Source: Agelas oroides
Taxonomy: Eukaryota > Porifera > Demospongiae > Agelasida > Agelasidae
Reading direction: 5' to 3'
Assembly: GCA_949130485.1 (NCBI GenBank)
Contig: OX422196.1
Span: 6,927,554 to 6,991,553 of the forward strand
Length of the DNA stretch: 64,000 nucleotides
Below are positions 1-12,900 of this stretch, in pieces; the first letter of the stretch is position 1; each line of letters starts with the position of its first letter. Below the pieces are notes generated by a model. That model was not told where the DNA came from. It worked only from the letters and a program-made list of their open reading frames with translations, and made no database searches. A program made the position numbers and the translations under genes.

Positions 1-3000
1 ACGCATGTAGAAGTACACTGCATCCAGTCTTCGCTGCTGCAGTGGTGAATAGAAGACAACATAGTCACCCCACATGTGACAAATGTAATATCGACTAACT
101 GTCTTTCGATGCATCTTTGTTGTGCGAGAGTGGAACAAAGAGGTGAAACAGATGAAAAGCTTACTGCATTTATGGCGACAATGGCTAGTTGGTTGTAGGG
201 TTTGCCATCCTTTGGGGCCAGCTGCTGGGCCTTCAAGTAGGAACTGTAACAGACCAAGTGGAAACATGACTCCAATTTAAGGAAGCCTCATGATATCTGG
301 TGTTTCATTACTTCTACCTAGTCTTGACCTCAGCCCCCTCACAAAGCTAGGGATGAGCCAGGGAACAAAGGTAGGAGTGAGTACAACTGCATGCAACAGT
401 AACCACAGGGAAATTCTGTGTTGCCATGAGATTGATAAGTGTAAGATATAGAGCTCTTTCTATTTACACTGTACTATACTACCGTATAGTGTTAAATTTT
501 CATGGGTCTTTAATTTCGCGAATTTTCAACCGTTCGCGAAAAATATTTCAACGAAAATTTTTGACACGCAACACAGTTTTCACGCTCTGACTGCAAGAAC
601 ATTGATGGACAATATCACGTGGCTCTCTCCAAGGAGATACCTTCGAAGTAGGCATGCTTTGCTGACAGCTGCAAGCTCGAGGAAACGACAGTGTGCCGAC
701 GGTACGGTGCGTGTTAGATAAAACGGCCAGGCTTGTATGCCACGCCCATAGCATATTAAGTGTGCGGCATGCACGGGCAGCGAATTCGCGAAAATATTTC
801 AATGAAATCTTCAAAAATCGCTATTTGCGAAAATTTAGACCCTCGAAAATTTAGCGCTATACGGTACGGTATACAGTATAACATACCCACTATACCACAT
901 GCTTGTACTGTATACTATACTAAACTAAACTCCTAAACTTAATATACTCTTACTATACTAGTCTTTCCCAAGCTCCAGTCAGACAAAGCAGGCTATCAAT
1001 CAGATTACCACACCAGGAAAGGAAATCCACACACAATAGTGTGAATCACTACACATTGCCCACCACTATAAAGAGAGCTTTAGTGTCACATGTGAGAACA
1101 AACGTTCATGTAAGCATACAAAATGGGCATTGGCGTCCAGTGCAGTGGGTGACTTTGTGCAACATCTAGACCTGCCTTTTTCAAAACAATTTTTTACACA
1201 GCTTATGGATGTCTTTCTAGCCTCGTTCCCAGGCCCCGCCCAGCTTTCCGTCGCTTTCAGTACGGAAAAGTGGGAGAGGGCCTGGTATCTTTTCTCACGT
1301 GAGTGACGTCAGGATAGAAAGGATGGTAGAAAGGGTTTAATTGTGCGTGGGCCAATACCAGGCTCTCCCCACTTTTCCGTACTGCAAGCGACGAAAAGCT
1401 GGGCGGGGCCTGGGAACGAGGCTAGATGTCTTCACTATGTGGCATAAATGCCCTACGGTCTCCATATCCTGCTGAACTTACATGCGAGGTTTGGACCAAT
1501 CAGGTTTGCTTGAGAGTTGTTCCTGGTAACGGGAGAGGTCCCCCAGACAGATGTAACAGGAGTGACAGACAATAACAGCCATCATTACCTTGGAGGAGGG
1601 GAGAGGGGAGGAGGGGAGAGGGGAGGAGGGGAGAGGGGAGAGGGGAGAAGGGGAGAGAGGAGGAGGGGAGGAGGGGGAGGAGGGGGAGGAGGGGAGAGGG
1701 GAGGAGGGGGAGGAGGGGAGAGGGGAGAAGGGAGAGGGGAGGAGGGGAGGGGGTGAGGGAGAGGGGAGGAGGAGAGAAGAGGGAAGAGTGAGACAGAAGG
1801 AAAGGGGGAAGGAGGGGAAGAAAGAACGGGAAGAGGGATGGAAAAAGGGGAGGGGTGGAGAAAGGGAGGTGAATCAACACCACCAAGAGCCTGAGAAGAA
1901 GCTAATGCTGAGACATATACTACATACTGCTTAGAACAACTTGCCTCACGTTGGAAACAACACCTGCATTAGTTCCACAACATGCAGGGTGGGGTTTCGT
2001 GCAAAGCTTGCCCGGCTGCCTACTCACCATGATGTCACTGTTGTAGCAGTCTAGTGTGGTAGCTATATAGTGTCCAAGAGACCTCGCCCACTACCATAAA
2101 ACATTTTGAGGGTTAGAAATAATCGCATTTTGGAGGATGCTCCCTCCACAAGTTTGCAAACTTTCTGGCCCCCAAGTGACAGCATGTGGTAAACTAGGGG
2201 AGTGGAAGGTAGCCCTATCTCTTAATTTTCAAGTCTCCTGTTGTGTCTCATCACATGTCTGTGCTTCCCCATTTACACTGAGTGATGGGTGCAAAGTGCT
2301 TGCAACCACATGCAGGGGTCCATGCATGCTAAAATTACATTTCCTAACTCATTTGTGGGGAGTTACCAGGTATAGGTGGTTAATAGGTGTCAGTTGTTCA
2401 GTTAACCCATTATACACTGAGTTTCATTTTCTATAAGTCTTTCTGAGGCTATTGATACCTTGTATGATCCATATTTCCACTTCTGCTGTGAGCTAGCACT
2501 AGAAACTTGAGCTAAGGGTTCTAGCCTCTCAGGGTTCATGACCTCTGCCACGCCCACTCATTAGCAAGCTTACAATGGTCAGGGCTCTCCAACCAGTGAA
2601 CACTTCTCCCGACTGAAAGCTGTCTACAGTCCCAGAAGGAGCCCCTACAAAGGCAGAGGAGCCTTTTCTACGCCCGCTTGTGTTAAAAAGGAGAGAAATG
2701 GCCCAGCCAGTGCTGACCAAGGCTTTTTCTACAGCCAGCCAAGACAGCCTCGTCCCTATCTTTTAATTTTCAAGTCTCCTGTTGTGTCTCATCACATGTG
2801 TGTGCTTCCCCATTTACACTGAGTGATGGGTGCAAAGTGCTTGCAGGGGTCCATGCATGCTAAAATTACATTTCCTAACTCCTTTGTGGGGCACAACCAG
2901 GTACAGGTGGTTAATAGGTGTCAGTCCTTCAGCTAAGTAAGCATTATAATGTAGCTGAACAGGAGGGTGGGCACTAGATAGTTAGACCATGCAGTATCCG

Positions 3001-6000
3001 CCCAACTACATTGTGCATGCAGCTCAAGCTGTTGTGTGTTCTTAGGCCCAGACACTGCAACCCTTGTCCTATATTCGTTAGCTAGCTGGACTCCACTGTA
3101 TAGACACTCGTGAATAGTGGAAGGGAGTTTTGGTCAAACACCAGGCACTCTCCTTGCATAGTCCAATTGACTACAACTGTGTGTTTCAGACCCGAGTTCT
3201 GTTGTTAACTTCAATGTCTGTCTGTTGTTAACTTAACACTTCTACTTAACAACAGACACAGACATAGCAACAAGATATTAACTTTTACATGTAACTGCCA
3301 TGAATCTCTTCTAATCCAAAACCCCTAACAGCCAATATCTCGGGCTGAAAAGAAAACAGTGATTTTTAAATCATGGAAAGATCACTTTCATGGGTTGTAG
3401 AACAGTGCCTCACTGCCATATTGACCAAAACTTATGCTATGTTTCAGTCCAATCTGGACTTTCCTCAAGCATACAATAACTGGTCAAATTTCAACCTGCA
3501 TTTTGGTCAATATACCAGTAACAGTGGTGCTGCTCTGGAACCCGCAAAATGGATCTAAGTGAGTAACACCTGTCTGCTTTAACTTCTAACTCACCGTCCT
3601 GTGGTGTGCCTTGGATTGAAATTCAATCTTCCCGGCCAGCAGTGGGCTAAGCTGAAATTTGCAGGTCCTCTGAATGCCCTTGATCAGTGTACTATAAAAT
3701 TGAGTGGAGTTGGCCAGAAATTCCATCAGCTGATTCTTTACAGCATCTGGAAAGGAAGAAAGGCACAAACTAAATTATTTAGGCTGATTAAATTAACACT
3801 CCCTTTGCCAGCTACATGTACCACCCTAACCCCCACAGGTCTTCATCAACAATGATGGCTGTAGCATTTTCCCAACCCTTAGCAACTGCTTCGTTGCCAA
3901 TCAGAGAGCAGAATGCAACACAATTGGTTCACATGGTTGATGTGCTCTATAGTTGTGTATCTATACACGGTGCCTTAGCTTTCATCTATCAGAAATCTCA
4001 GATCATTCTAGCTCCCAGTTTTCTGCCAGTTTTACTAGGACTAGTATGCCCCACTTGCAGATCATGATCCACTACGGATTGTCGTTAAATGGGAAGAACT
4101 TACTGTGTTCATTGGTCTAGTTACGTCCCTTTTTCCACTGTGTTGAAGGCGTACCTCAGCAACGTGTCAGTACTAGTGACAACGGTATACCGTATAGCGC
4201 TAAAATTTCGTGGGTCTTTTAATTTCGTGAATTTCCAACCATTCGCGAAATTATTTCTATGAAAATTTTGGACGCGTGAACCGCAGTTTTCACGCTCTGA
4301 CTGCAAGAGATTCGATGGACAACATCCCGGGACTATGCTGCCGAATCCGCAAGGGACGCTCTCCAAAGAGATACCTTCGAAGTAGACACTGCCTTGCTGA
4401 CAGCTGCGAGCTCAAGCAGACGACAGTGTGACCGTGCTTGCATGCCACGCCCATAGTACATTACGTTTGCGGCATGCGCATGGTTTAGACAGCGAATTCG
4501 CGAAATTATTTCAACGAAATGTTCAAAAACTGCTATTCACGAAAATGTAGACCCTCGAAAATTTAGAGCTATATGGTAGTTCATCATGGGCTGACCGCCT
4601 TTCTCGGTTCCCATATGGACTTTATGCAATGCTAACGTGGAACGGATGATGGACAGAGCATCCAGATACTATGCTGCCATTTTGATTGGCAAGAAAGAGT
4701 GCTTTCAATGGAGTTGCAAGTACAGTGAGCAGTTTATGAGCTCCTTTCGCATAAGCGCAAGAAATGATTTACATTTCTACCCAGAATACACAAGGTCTCA
4801 ACAGGACCTACAGCTTGTTGAAGCGAATAAGCTTACCTGTATGCTTCATTGACGGTGTGAGTTCACAAACTGTCCCCTTGCACTTAACACTCCATTGAGT
4901 GTGATCATGCTTGTCACTCAAAATGGCAGCATAGTACATGTATCTGGATGTGTGTTCACTATTTGTCTCATGTCTAGCTATGTGAGCATTGCACAAGGTC
5001 TAAACATTGGTAGCCCACACTTTCAAATACCACAAGTAATACCGCCATATGGTAAGCTCATTCCCAAACCTCTCCCGTTTCTACCTTCCATTTGTGTTTG
5101 CAATAATACACGGAAGCGGTATTCTGTGTACTATTGCGAATGCAAATAGAAGTAAGAACGGGGGAGGCCTGGGAATGAGGCTAGCCACATGGGGTGGTTC
5201 GTTTAGAATGAAATTGTGATGTGGGAATCTCCATATCACAAATTAATCATCCCAGCTCTATTTACACAGCCAAAGTGGCAGGTGGCTTGCACTCTATAAT
5301 ATACCCTCCTCTCTATGCTCCTCGCACCCAGGGTCATAAACCTGGACACAAGGTTAAGCCTAAGTGTCAGGTAGCCTCATACCCAGACTCATTACTCCTA
5401 CGGGAAAAGGCTTGGGTATGAGGGTAAGTGACAGCAAGATGAAAAGGAAACTTCACAGAATCCAGAGAACATACTAGCCTCGTTCCTAGGCTCTCTCCTC
5501 AAAAACGGTATATGATAAACGGTAAACTCGTTTTTGAGGAGAGAGCCTGGGAACGAGGATAAGAGCATACAGAGGTTAAGTCCGAGTGTGCTACCTGCTT
5601 CAGGTGTGCTTTGCAGTTGCTTCCTAAGCACCTCTGTGGTGGGGTAGTGGGCAGCCCTCCATAGTCTGATAGCAATATCCTGTCTAGTGGCTGTCTCAAG
5701 GTCTGATAGTACCAATTGCATACCCGCTGTCTGCAGCTTTGTACTGAGCGAGAAACAGGGAAGGGCAAGAGAGATAGGAAGATGAACAATAAAATAAGGT
5801 TTCAGGCAATTAAAGTTCTAACCAGATCTGAGAGACTTGTTGAAACTTTGCTGGCTCTCGTGACAACCTTGAGAGCGCACCACTAAGTTGAACTTCGTGG
5901 CGCTTCAACTCTGCTAGTAATTTCTCGGTTTCCAAATCAGTTCCTGACATCACTTTCCTCTTCATCTTACTTCCCCTGACCTCTTTTGGGATCTTGTGAG

Positions 6001-6280
6001 ATGAGGAGCCACTAGCACTAGGGTGTCTCTCCCGTATATCACGGCCATATTTAGATACTCTTTCCTTTTGGCTCCGAGGTCTTGAGGTTGTAGAGCTGCT
6101 AACAGGAATATCCGTCCTTTTCTCGCCTCTAGAAACTTCGGACAAATATTGCTGGTCCAACTTCATCGCTTCCCGTGGTCTTTCACCACCTTCACTGTGC
6201 TCTCTCCCATGCGGTAGCAGAACAAGTGACGTGCTCTGATCTTCTCCCGGTTTTATGAGCACCTTCCTTCCCCTGCTCAT
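1..6280 (-). CDS. SMG6: SMG6 (EST1A-like), 5' half, runs off the left edge
   Basis: SMG6 is the endonuclease of nonsense-mediated mRNA decay and an Est1 homologue. Exons on the minus strand: 5823-6280 (start ATG at 6280), 5595-5743, 3595-3746, 1482-1588, 165-243 and 1-36. All GT/AG junctions keep phase, giving 327 residues so far. Exon 1 is basic, Ser-rich and probably disordered. Exons 2 to 6 match the Est1 N-terminal/14-3-3-like TPR region. Diagnostic blocks are AIRLWRAAHY, CLGDLSRYQEQ (1482-1588), YLKAQQLAPKDGKPYNQLA (165-243) and RRLDAVYFYMR (1-36), which correspond to the human YLKAQHIAPKNGRPYNQLA and RRKLDAVYYYMR blocks. The rest of the TPR region and the catalytic PIN domain must lie left of the window. 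About 150 residues precede the Est1 domain, much less than in the human protein, so an upstream coding exon could be missing. SMG5 and SMG7 are less likely because these two blocks are SMG6-type. Confidence 0.87.
482..870. repeat. MITE-like element, family B (ACCGTATAG ends)
   Basis: Inverted ends read ACCGTATAGTGTTAAATTTT on the left and AAATTTAGCGCTATACGGT on the right. The AT-rich body is full of TTCGCGAA-type stretches. It lies in the SMG6 intron 244-1481. Related copies are at 4182-4576, 39498-39748 and, more diverged, about 18670-19008. No transposase reading frame is visible, so this is a non-autonomous element by inference. Confidence 0.7.
1217..1425. mobile_element. Hairpin MITE, family A, 209 bp
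   Basis: The ends are CTAGCCTCGTTCCCAGGC and its reverse complement. The flanks repeat ATGTCTT on both sides, a target duplication of 7 to 8 bp. The body carries TGACGTCA-type and CACGTGAG motifs and is an internally shortened version of the longer copies at 25352-25733 and 57307-57699. It lies in an SMG6 intron. Confidence 0.8.
1591..1880 (+). repeat. Purine-rich (GGGGAGGA)n tract, pyrimidine tract of an SMG6 acceptor
   Basis: Nearly 300 bp of G and A only on the plus strand. On the SMG6 (minus) strand it is a C/T tract that ends directly in the acceptor AG at 1590-1589 of exon 1482-1588. It is therefore an expanded polypyrimidine tract rather than a random satellite. Confidence 0.85.
2218..2930. 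repeat. Direct duplication of about 190 bp flanking a degraded MITE
   Basis: The segments 2218-2410 and 2757-2930 are near copies of each other (shared stretch begins TTAATTTTCAAGTCTCCTG). Between them, 2460-2755 resembles the inverted-repeat element at 19391-19905 in opposite orientation (shared TTTTCTAC, GCCCAGCC and GGTCAGGGC-like blocks). No coding sequence is visible; the block lies in the SMG6 intron 1589-3594. Confidence 0.55.
4182..4576. repeat. MITE-like element, family B
   Basis: Same ends and body as the copy at 482-870, including the TTCGCGAAATTATTTC-type interior and the block TGCCACGCCCATAGTACATT. An open stretch on its minus strand (4121-4366) is only element sequence, not a gene. 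It lies in the SMG6 intron 3747-5594. Confidence 0.65.
5475..5561. mobile_element. Short hairpin MITE, family A
   Basis: An 87-bp near-perfect hairpin (GCCTCGTTCCTAGGCTCTC and its complement) with AGAACATAC / AGAGCATAC flanks as probable target duplication. It lies 34 bp past the donor of SMG6 exon 5595-5743. Confidence 0.75.
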
Positions 6281-6924
6281 TGTTCCAGTTCCCTACTCTG
6301 GGCTTGACCGACTACTATCATGACTCTGACACAGTGACAGCATTAACTGCAAAGTTTGAAGGGCTTTATTTGGAGTAGACCCGATTCTCTTCGCTGCAAG
6401 TCGCCAGAGTGTCTAGCCGCAAGAGCGGTAGCCAATAGGCTTACACAAAGTGGCATACTCAATGTGACTCAGCCAAGCTCTTCTAGTACTCCTCTAAAGT
6501 TTCTACTGTGCGTATGCAAACACTTTCATGAGCTACAACTGGAGTGTAAACCGCGTACGGTACCGTACCGGAGTGTAAATCGGAAGCCGAATGCGGGCCT
6601 CCGATTGGTCAAATCCTAGCCGTCGTTATACGCATGCGCAGTGCAGGATTCTTCCCGGCAATGTGGAGGGAACAGCGTTAATCATAGCACTGTGCATCCG
6701 GTGAAATTCTTGGTATGGAATCTGATTATCATGCAACGATCCCTGGGTCTGTACTGGACTTGTGTTTACTTGAATTGATTGTGAAGGGTTAGCATGTATG
6801 GCGTATGACACCACGAACAGAGAAGTCGAAAGAAGCCTAAGTAACTTACAGTAAAGAATGAATAAGTCGCCGCCTTGCCAGGGAACACAATAGCCCGGCG
6901 ATTCAGTGATCGATTGTTCGGCAA
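6281..6924. promoter_or_regulatory. Divergent SMG6/TET promoter region
   Basis: 644 bp separate the two start codons. The region holds an inverted CCAAT box (ATTGG, 6604-6608), an NRF1-like palindrome CGCATGCGCA (6631-6640) and the palindromic block GTACGGTACCGTAC near 6556. NRF1 and NF-Y sites are typical of divergent housekeeping promoters. No TATA box was seen at a suitable place. Transcription start sites and 5' UTR exons were not resolved. Confidence 0.6.
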
Positions 6925-9900
6925 ATGGACGAAGACAAAGACCAGAGAGAGTGCGTTGGCTGGCCCATAACGGGTTCCCGGCCGCCCACTCCCTGCGTAG
7001 AAAGCGAAAGAACGGCCACTTTTGGGGGGATCGCAGTGCAACCGCACATACCATCGCTTCCCGTCTGGTCCTCTCCCGAGAAAATGCCCCTCGCCGTCAC
7101 TCCCATCAAAGGTAACATCAATTCACCCGAAGTAGCGTCTCCAAATTCACCATCGCTCTTCAGCTTTGAAGACTGCACCTCCCGTCCCGAGACGCCTGGC
7201 GAAGGAGCAGGCACGGGCCCGACCGCGTCGCCGAATTCGCTGAGAAAAAAGCCGCCACGCACTAGACGGAAAAGATGTGGGGTGTGTGTTGGCTGTACCA
7301 GGAAGGAAAACTGTGGTGCCTGCTGCGTTTGTACGAACCCCAATGCCACAAACTCCATCTGCAAGTTAAGAAGATGTGAAGCATTGAAGAGAAAACCCTC
7401 CGTGGTAGGTACCATAATCACAGTACAGTTTAGCCTCAAATGTATATGTAAGCAACGGGATTATAGGCCAGAGGAGGGTCAACCAATGAGGAATGAGGAA
7501 TGGGGAATTCCCTATGCGAGAGGTCCTCTATAACGCCAACCCCTTTGTGGGTTTCAGGAGTGTATGTGAAAAGCTTGGGGCCATAAACTTGTTTGTGTGA
7601 CCCGCCCACTGAAGAAAATAGAAAATGCCTGACCACAAATCACTTTGTGAACTAATTATGCTTAACAAGACACTTCTTCGAGATTACCTACTCGCTCATT
7701 AATTAATATCCCACTACACGAGATGATTTTGTTTATATTGAAATTGCCCCTGAAGTACGGTCTTAAGTAGAGGGGCGTGGTTAGTGCTTGGGGCCAATTA
7801 GAGATATCTGTGTTCTCCACTTCCACATACTCGCTTCGCATGGCTTTAGATCCACCCCCAAAGTGGGAAGCCACCTCAAAGACACCAAGGTAGAAAATCT
7901 GGCCACACACTGTAGAAGAAAGAGGGGACCAGGGAGAAGAAACTATAGATGGATATGATGAGTAGACATAAGCAATACCTGGCTAGTTTCTTAATCTGTA
8001 CTGAAGAGGGGAGAAGGGTTTAGTTTGTCTGGTTGCTAAGAGCTCTAACATCTGGAGTAGATAACTGTGTTTGGATAGTCATGTGGATGTGATAGTGGCA
8101 ACCAAATTTAGAACCAGTGTGTACTCAGCCATTATATGACCCAGTAGTGGATGTACGTGAGCGTCTGGGTGAGTTGTGTAGAGTTTCGTCAAGTACTGTT
8201 ACTCCCGGCAAAAGCAACTGAAAACCGACTGCCGAAGTCTGTGTGCATGCCCCCCACACCTTGTGCCTATCTCCTAGTCTCATCCACGGCATACGCGTGC
8301 CTTCCGGCGAGAAACAGTCTGGTGAACAAAGTCGAATTTCTTTATTCCCATAAGGACCAATGAGATTGCAAGATCGTTAATTATTAGGCAGCGCTTTCTA
8401 TACAGCAATACAAATTTGCCTCTCCACTCTGGTATCAGAACATTTTTTGAGCGGGTGTGGTGCAAAAAGCTTTGACCAGTCAAAAAAGTGCGTGCTAGCC
8501 CAAAAGGTTTGACTTGGTTCAACAGACCATTTTTCCTGGTGAGAGGGTGAGAGGGTGAGGTGGTTGGGGACTGGGCACACCCACTACCTATCTACCAGCT
8601 GATACTGAATTCCACAAACGCATTTGTGGCTACTTTGTTTCACCTGGGAATGATCTCAGCATCAACCTGCTCATGATATCATAAGACCATCTTCAGAAGA
8701 TGGCAACATTATCCACCACTTGAAAGTGGAGTTGAATCCTTAGAGGAAGGCCTCTGTTTCAGAGGGAAGTAAATTCATGTTTGGATGAGATGAGAGGAGT
8801 ATTAGGTGTGGGGGAGGGGTACTGTATGAATACAGGCATGGCTGCCCTGGTGAAATGAAGGATGATCAACTTACCTGCACAGTAGCCTTCTTCCTTTTGG
8901 TTTAGTTCGTGACCTAAATACTAACAAATCACTGCTTGCATTTGCCTTATTAGGAATTCAATAGTTTCTACATGACATTATTGTAAGGGATCAAATTTGC
9001 TTAAGATTCTATGTTCGTTCTACAGTTACCTGTGTGTCAATCAATAAGCGGGCGGGGCGAGTTTTGAATGTGCAACACATTTGCCGTTGTAATTAGTTCT
9101 GGAATGAAAACAAACAGTGTCATAACCTTTGGAGGAATGTTAATGTTATATTGCTCGCTCCAAATCCAAACAAAAGCCATAGAGTATAGCTGATGGGATG
9201 TGGCGTAAGTAGTGGGTGGATTTGGTAGGTGAGTGTAATAATACGCTAGGAAACGCTAGTACTAGGAAATGATCTTTGTCCTTTTCTCATTACTTTGTGG
9301 TTACGACTGTGAATTGTTGAGTGGGTGAGTGGGTCCTAGGGCGGTTTAGGTAAGTGGGTGGGTTAGTTGGTGGGTTACCATACTGGAAATTACATTAAGA
9401 AATGATTCCGTTTCCTTACCATGTGGCTGCAAATGTGAATTTAAGTTCCATGAGTACTATGGACCAAGATGGTCAGGGTTTCAACTTTGCAAGATGATAA
9501 ACTGGACTCTCTCTTTCTCCTCTCTCCCATTCTGCTTTCCCCTTTCCATTCTTTCCCCTGACCTTATCCCTCTCTTCCTCTTCTAAAGTCATTCGCCCCA
9601 CAGAGTCTACCTGTTCAACGCTCCCTCTTCCCTCCCACCACCCCCGATAACACCCCACTGACACCAGAGGCCATGTTAGCAATGCAAGCTGCTGAACTGT
9701 CATCGCGCTACTACCCAGCTCAGGTGATGAAGACGGAGAATGGTCCTATGCTTCAAAATAAGGTGAGCCCGCCTTGTTTTCTCTCAGGCATTATTACCTT
9801 CCAGTCTTATAGACTTTCCACTCTTGACTAAGTGAGACAAATTTCCCCCCAGGGGATGAGTGTAAGCAAACCAAAACCATAAAATGTATTGTTTATGTAA

Positions 9901-12900
9901 TAGTTCTATGGTAGCCTTCTCAGCTTCACCACTGTAGAAGAGAGGTATGAACAACATTCTTATGTGTTACCTCGGTAATGGCTTATCTGTGCTCCTGGTC
10001 TGTTACCATGGTAACAGACCAGTACAAGGTGGATAATCTTGGGAAAGTATATCCAGGCACTCTCCTCCCACCCTACAACCTTTTGAATTTCATTTCCTGT
10101 GAGTTGTTTGTAGTAAAATACTCAAATCTCCCCCACTTGTTCACTGCCTTTCCTGTGTGTTGATTATAGTTGGTTAGCAACGTTGATTTTTCTTAGCTGG
10201 TAGTCCTTCACTTTACAACCAAATTCTTGCAACCAAAACAGAATCGTCTGAAGTGGGTGGGTTCAATATTATGACTCTAACAATAGCCATATGGATGGTG
10301 CATGCAATGACACGCTTGTTATCAAGCCTTACTTGACCAACTGCTGCTTGTGTGCGATTGACACACTATATAATTATGGTGAGACTTAACTACGTGGAGT
10401 ACTCTAAGTTTCGTGTTTCATGCACCAGGTAGTTTACTGTGATATACTGTGATATACTGTAGTGTACTGTGATATACTGTGATATACTGTGATATACTGT
10501 AGTGTACTGTGATATACTGTAGTGTACTGTGATACCAGGCTCGAGTAAAAAGATGAACTTTATTCCATTGCATACTTCTGTTGTGCTGCCACACAAGACC
10601 GTTCTGTTCTAAGGAGGCTGGGATATTTGGCCACTCCATGCAAACCGCCTAGACAAGTTTTGCCCTGAATCACCCAGTTGAAAGGTGTTTTCCAATTTCA
10701 AGTTGGTAATGCAGGACCTTGTATTATTTAACCTTGACAATTTGGAAAATAAAGATCAAAACGGGTCTACGCGTGTACGCTACTTGCAAGAAGAGAGTTT
10801 CATACGTACATGCCAATTTTTTTTTAAGCTTAACGTTGGCAGGCGCTCAGTCTGTCTCCCAATATGACAACACCAGGTGTATTCCAGCAGCTAAACTGGA
10901 CTTACAGGCTTATCATGTTTCCATTGCTTGCTGTACATGAGCAGTGAGGCTCAGAGCAGCCGGAAGAGCACAGGTACTGGGTAACTTACCATACACATCT
11001 AGCTGGGGAGGGGGGAGGGGGGGAGGGGAGGCAGCTGCCATATAGTTAGGTGAACAATACACAAAAAGATCGCCTTTGTGCTTGGAAAGATTTTGCCATT
11101 TGCCAATTACAATCATGCTCATATGAGTTAAAATACCGGCAGGCTCTCTTCTGCTTTGGTGTACCGCGAGCGATAGAAAACTGAGGCTGTCATGTTCCTT
11201 GAGGAGGACAACTGCTCACACAATGTGTTGCTATGGTTACAGAAGTTGTTTAAATATCCCTTGCACGTGGTAAGAGTGTCTGACCAGCATTGAGAAGACC
11301 CAGACTGAAATGTGGTAAGAGTGTCTGACCAGCATTGAGAAGACCCAGACTGAAATGTGGTAAGAGTGTCTGACCAGCATTGAGAAGACCCAGACTGAAA
11401 TGTGGTAAGAGTGTCTGACCAGACGGAAAGCCTGGCTGGATCCCAGTTTCCTTCTTTACTTGTTTTCAGTTGCAAACAGGTGAATGCAGCTGACTTATGT
11501 AGGAGTGTAATAATATACCCCTTCACCTTTGAACTCTAATTACTTTAAAAAACTTTTCCTTTTTGTTAAAAGGGTGACAGAAATTGGCCCACCCCCCACA
11601 TCCCTATGATTTCATGCCATTCCAGGAATCCCACCTCTACAAGGTTTCAGGACTGGGTGATGAAAACCCACAAAAGGAGTGGTTGCCCAGGTTACTTGTC
11701 TTGCTTCATTTCCTTGTTCCACTTCAATCTTCATAAAATTAATTATGATAGGATAGGGACCACTTCAATGTGTACATTATTCATCAGTTTGTTACATCAT
11801 AGGTAAGTAGTACTACCGTCTGACCCACTTTAAACTCCAGGCGTTGCTTTCTTCGCACCAAGCGAGACCACAAACAAAAAAAAAGATCCTTGCAATGGCT
11901 TGCATACACTATATGTGCATGGACTTATCTCTAACAAGCCCTTCTACGAATAGTTTTACAGCAAACGTGAATGGAACAGGGCACTTGTTGAGTGTACTAT
12001 AAATGCTCCCTTCCCTGTCGTCGTTTTTCCAGCTGAACCAGCTACATATGGACATTTCTAATCCTTCCCTTTCTTCTTTGTGGGTTGCTGAGCACAAGGT
12101 TGTCTTGTGTGCACCATATCATAGTCTCGTCCCCAGACTTCATCCGGCGCGTGCACCATATCACAGCTTACGTACTTCACGTCAGGAGGAGATTCAATCA
12201 TGACCACCTGCTCGCACCTAAACTGACTCGCACAGGTGCCAAGAAACATGGAAATTGGCTGCACCTGAGTAGAAATTATTACACGACTGTAGTTCTCCCT
12301 GTGTGGTCCACATCACGCTGTGTAGGCGTGCACATATGCGTGCGCTGCTGACTTGTCGCGGTGCAATGTACAGGGACCAAAGTGTGTGTGGGCACCATCA
12401 CACATCGTAGCGTACTCTATGTTTGAATCGAAGTCCATACAGTGAAACCCTCCAAACTGAACACCGAAATCAAGGTCCTCATTTCCGAGAATGAGACATA
12501 GTGTCTTGAGGTATTCTTGTTACCGTGGTAACTGGAGATGGTGGTTTTAAAAAGAGAGGTTTATCTGTACCTAGTTACCACCACCTCGTCCTCAGTGTTG
12601 TTGTTACCATGGTAACTGGAAAGGATGATTGTTTATCTGTACCCTAGTTACCACCACTCGTCCTCAGTGTTGTTGTTACCATGGTAACTGGAAAGGATGA
12701 TTGTTTATCTGTACCCTAGTTACCACCACTCGTCCTCAGTGTTGTTGTTACCATGGTAACTGGAAAGGATGATTGTTTATCTGTACCCTAGTTACCACCA
12801 CCTCGGCCTCAGTGTTGTTGTTACCATGGTAACTGGAAAGGATGATTGTTTATCTGTACCCTAGTTACCACCACCTCAGCCTCAGTGTTGTTGTTACCAT

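Noticed and set aside
2020-2095. Possible SMG6 exon on the minus strand ending at ATG|GTGAGT
   Set aside because: Its 21 codons do not resemble Est1 proteins, and the segments 3595-3746, 1482-1588 and 165-243 already join in phase without it.
5398-5721. Single 107-codon minus-strand gene
   Set aside because: Only 5595-5743 is coding (SMG6 exon 2); the remainder is intron and a hairpin MITE.
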